A stretch of DNA of 7,422 bases from Candidatus Thorarchaeota archaeon (GTDB lineage Archaea > Asgardarchaeota > Thorarchaeia > Thorarchaeales > Thorarchaeaceae). How positions within the stretch are numbered: position 1 is the stretch's first letter; each line of letters starts with the position of its first letter. The translations under genes were made by a program, and so were the position numbers. Below the pieces are notes generated by a model, which saw only the letters and a program-made list of their open reading frames with translations, was not told the origin of the DNA and did not search any database. Below, piece after piece: positions 5,915 to 7,422 of this stretch. The DNA is taken from NCBI GenBank assembly GCA_029856425.1, contig JAHQWZ010000088.1, positions 1 through 7,422 of the forward strand. The letters run 5' to 3'.

Positions 5915-6488
5915 CACTCTTGAACTCAGATTTCAGCATGCCATAGTAGTACAGGCCCCACCGTTTACCGTCCTCAATGCCATGGTCACGATGATGCCCT
6001 TCCTTTCTAAACCCCAATCTCTCAGCCAGTTTCCAGCTTCTCTCATTAGTGTCGCTCGTTGTGATTATCACTTTGTGAGCATTCAAATATTCAAAAAGAA
6101 ACCTCAATGAACATCTGGCTGCCTCAGTTGCTATGCCCTTTCGTATGTAACCCTGGTCGATGTAGTAGCCTAGTTCGAAAGAGGGCACTTCCCAATTCTT
6201 CGGTTCAATCCAAATCTGTCCCACATATTCCTGAGTAGATTTCAGCCATATCCCCATCACGAATCTTGTGCGGGATTCCCACTCTGCTGCATGTTCTCTA
6301 CAATCAATCTCAGCGTCATCTAATGTTCTAATATTCTCTACCTCGTTTGCATCTTTTTTGAGAAGCTCTCTGTTGTTACTACGTTCAAGTAAATCTAGAA
6401 GGTCCTTTCCATCACCCTTTTTGTACTTCCTCACAATCAGCGTTTCTGTTTCTAGTTGAGTTGGAATATCAAGGAGAAGCTTGTGCAT
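5910..6488 (-). CDS. GNAT-family N-acetyltransferase (RimJ/RimL-like)
   Basis: From ATG 6488 the protein has 192 residues and the layout of the Acetyltransf_3/RimJ-RimL group: strand 1 with LETETLIVRKY, a variable alpha region, GQIWIEP, then motif A ELGYYIDQGYIRKGIATEA (acetyl-CoA-binding R116-K117-G118-I119-A120). Motif B follows (KVIITTSDTNERSWKLAERLGFRKEG), with the Asn and Ser that often contact the substrate or CoA. It transfers acetyl from acetyl-CoA to an amine; relatives modify protein N-termini, ribosomal proteins or antibiotics, and the substrate here is unknown. The frame extends back to TTG 6581, but those 31 residues are not family-like. MHKLLLDIPTQLET at 6488 matches the usual start. 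No strong ribosome site precedes it. Confidence 0.88.
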   Translation of the reverse strand: MHKLLLDIPTQLETETLIVRKYKKGDGKDLLDLLERSNNRELLKKDANEVENIRTLDDAEIDCREHAAEWESRTRFVMGIWLKSTQEYVGQIWIEPKNWEVPSFELGYYIDQGYIRKGIATEAARCSLRFLFEYLNAHKVIITTSDTNERSWKLAERLGFRKEGHHRDHGIEDGKRWGLYYYGMLKSEFKSA

Positions 6489-6641
6489 GATGAACCGTCT
6501 TCCTTCTACTGGTGTTATCTCACTTACTAGTCTGCCAGAAAAATGCGATGTTCTATGATTGCATCCAATTCCCAATAGCAAAATGTCATAGAATTGATGG
6601 CATCTTGATTGATTCTCATGTCCTCACTCAATGCAGTCAAG

Positions 6642-6845
6642 TTAGACTTGATACGTACTTCTACGACTGCCGCGTCTACGTACTATTGCAACTACTGCGA
6701 TCCAGAATATCGTATAAATGATGAAGAACCAGTCACCTGGGCCCAATTGAATATACGGTTGCAGGGGTGTTGAGAACAGCTGGTCAAAGAAGCCAAATAT
6801 GTACTGGAAGAATGTATCCATATACTCAGGTTGCGCGAATTGCAT
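6642..6845 (-). CDS. Small single-pass membrane protein
   Basis: The 67-residue protein begins with an aromatic, probably amphipathic segment (TFFQYIFGFFDQLF, 11-24), then a Pro/Gly linker. One membrane helix follows at about 38-55 (WFFIIYTIFWIAVVAIV) and a basic tail RRRGSRR, which should face the cytoplasm. No family is recognised. A strong AAGGTGA ribosome site six bases before the ATG makes it a credible gene although it is short and the base composition is AT-rich. It is divergent from the enolase-family gene across 186 bases and could share regulation with it. No start other than the ATG at 6845 is needed. Confidence 0.65.
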   Translation of the reverse strand: MQFAQPEYMDTFFQYIFGFFDQLFSTPLQPYIQLGPGDWFFIIYTIFWIAVVAIVRRRGSRRSTYQV

Positions 6846-6851
6846 GTGGCA

Positions 6852-6858
6852 TCACCTT
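6852..6858 (-). promoter_or_regulatory. Ribosome binding site AAGGTGA of the 67-residue membrane protein
   Basis: The minus strand reads AAGGTGA, then six bases, then ATG. This is a good archaeal anti-16S match and the main support that this short frame is translated. Confidence 0.7.
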
Positions 6859-6932
6859 AGGTACATCTGCAGGATGGTTATCAATCTAATGTGTTCGATA
6901 TCCAAAGGGTTCTGCTGAAAATTCAGTATACA

Positions 6933-6946
6933 ATCCTACTTAGGAT
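6933..6946. repeat. 14-base inverted repeat in the divergent promoter region
   Basis: The arms ATCCTA and TAGGAT are perfect complements around a CT centre. The element lies 14 bases left of the TATA palindrome and between two divergent genes, so it could be an operator, but there is no direct evidence of binding. Confidence 0.4.
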
Positions 6947-6959
6947 GATGTGTTACATC

Positions 6960-6975
6960 TTGAGTATATACTCAA
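6960..6975. promoter_or_regulatory. 16-base palindrome TTGAGTATATACTCAA containing a TATA box
   Basis: The sequence is a perfect palindrome whose centre, GTATATAC, is a good archaeal TATA box. Reading right, it predicts a start near 6995 and a leader of about 37 bases for the enolase-family gene. The TTGAG/CTCAA arms extend the symmetry beyond what a TATA box needs, which fits a dimeric repressor site placed over the promoter. It could also serve the divergent small membrane protein, though that gene is about 115 bases away. Confidence 0.55.
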
Positions 6976-7031
6976 ACAGATTAATCTACTCGTGTTGCCA
7001 GCCCTCGTGAAACTAGACGATTGTGACAAAA

Positions 7032-7422
7032 ATGGCCTACATAACGTCTGTCAGAACACAACTTGTGCAAACACATCTAGCTACCGATTTTGTGACAACA
7101 TACGGCAGTGAGCCCACTATTCGACACCATGTGATTGTATGGATTACATCCGAAAATGGAGTCACAGGCTTGGGCGAGGCATGTCCACTTCCCTTTACGG
7201 CAGATGATGACTTCAATCACATCAAACGAGTCATTGATCAGGACTTGGGGCCAAGTTTGATTGGAAAGAATCCATCCGCCATCAATCTTCTCGATCAGGA
7301 AATGGATGGCTATCCTCTGGCAGGAGGCACAGCGAGGGCCGGAGTTGACATTGCACTGCATGACCTCGCAGGAAAGCTACGGAATGCACCACTCTACGCG
7401 ATACTTGGTGGCTTGTCACGTG
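7032..7422 (+). CDS. Enolase-superfamily enzyme (MLE/dipeptide epimerase-like), N-terminal part
   Basis: The frame is open from ATG 7032 to the right edge, giving 130 residues of a protein normally near 350-370. This is the capping domain of the mandelate racemase/muconate lactonizing group. A substrate-specificity loop lies around 16-30, then VIVWITSENGVTGLGEACPL with the typical GxGE-A-P-P (G46-P54). The bridge into the barrel is ARAGVDIALHDLAGKLRNAPLYAILGG (from 101). The closest subgroups by pattern are L-Ala-D/L-Glu (dipeptide) epimerases, muconate cycloisomerases and o-succinylbenzoate synthases. The catalytic lysines and the three metal-binding acids of the barrel are outside the window, so the reaction cannot be chosen. 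GTG 7023, three codons earlier, is an alternative start; neither has a strong ribosome site. The palindromic TATA box at 6960-6975 probably drives it. Confidence 0.88.
   Translation, partial: MAYITSVRTQLVQTHLATDFVTTYGSEPTIRHHVIVWITSENGVTGLGEACPLPFTADDDFNHIKRVIDQDLGPSLIGKNPSAINLLDQEMDGYPLAGGTARAGVDIALHDLAGKLRNAPLYAILGGLSR

Noticed and set aside
6489..6581. N-terminal extension of the GNAT protein to TTG 6581
   Set aside because: The residues do not match GNAT proteins, while MHKLLLDIPTQLET at 6488 is a typical start.
1..7422. CRISPR array, insertion sequence, integrase or defence cassette
   Set aside because: No regularly spaced repeats, terminal inverted repeats with a transposase, or recombinase motifs were seen on either strand.

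Overview
The window looks archaeal. The evidence is a tRNA-Phe that matches archaeal tRNA-Phe and has CCA encoded in the DNA, TATA-type promoter elements about 25-30 bases before the expected transcript starts, a mix of GGAGGT/GGTGA ribosome sites and genes with no visible ribosome site, GTG and TTG starts, and loosely packed genes of moderate GC. An Asgard-type (for example Thorarchaeota-like) or other mesophilic archaeon would fit, but that placement is inference; no lineage marker is present.

Left part (1-1270): the last 31 codons of a gene entering from the left, possibly a family 2 glycosyltransferase. Next is a gene-poor stretch holding two tandem, head-to-tail tRNA-like sequences on the minus strand. 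One keeps nearly the whole cloverleaf with a UAU anticodon; the other is badly eroded. Then comes a minus-strand gene for a single-pass membrane-anchored protein of unknown function.

Middle part (1272-3448): plus-strand genes for a metallo-beta-lactamase-fold hydrolase, an ICMT/PEMT-type membrane methyltransferase, a protein with two zinc ribbons, and a 60-residue two-helix membrane protein. A minus-strand tRNA-Phe(GAA) lies between the methyltransferase and the zinc-ribbon gene. It shares a palindromic TTTATAAA box with the divergent zinc-ribbon gene.

Right part (3467-6845): six minus-strand genes: peroxiredoxin, four-helix membrane protein, class I SAM methyltransferase, five-repeat TPR protein, GNAT acetyltransferase and a 67-residue membrane protein. 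The gaps of 26-153 bases and repeated TATA-like CTTAA elements suggest mostly separate transcription rather than one operon. A divergent promoter region with two palindromes (6846-7031) then leads into the N-terminal third of an enolase-superfamily enzyme that leaves the window on the right.

The genes do not form an obvious pathway. This reads as ordinary archaeal chromosome with housekeeping and stress functions. I see no CRISPR array, insertion sequence, integrase or defence cassette. The points most worth a second look are the tRNA-like pair, the shared tRNA/zinc-ribbon promoter, and the palindromic regulatory region before the enolase-family gene.
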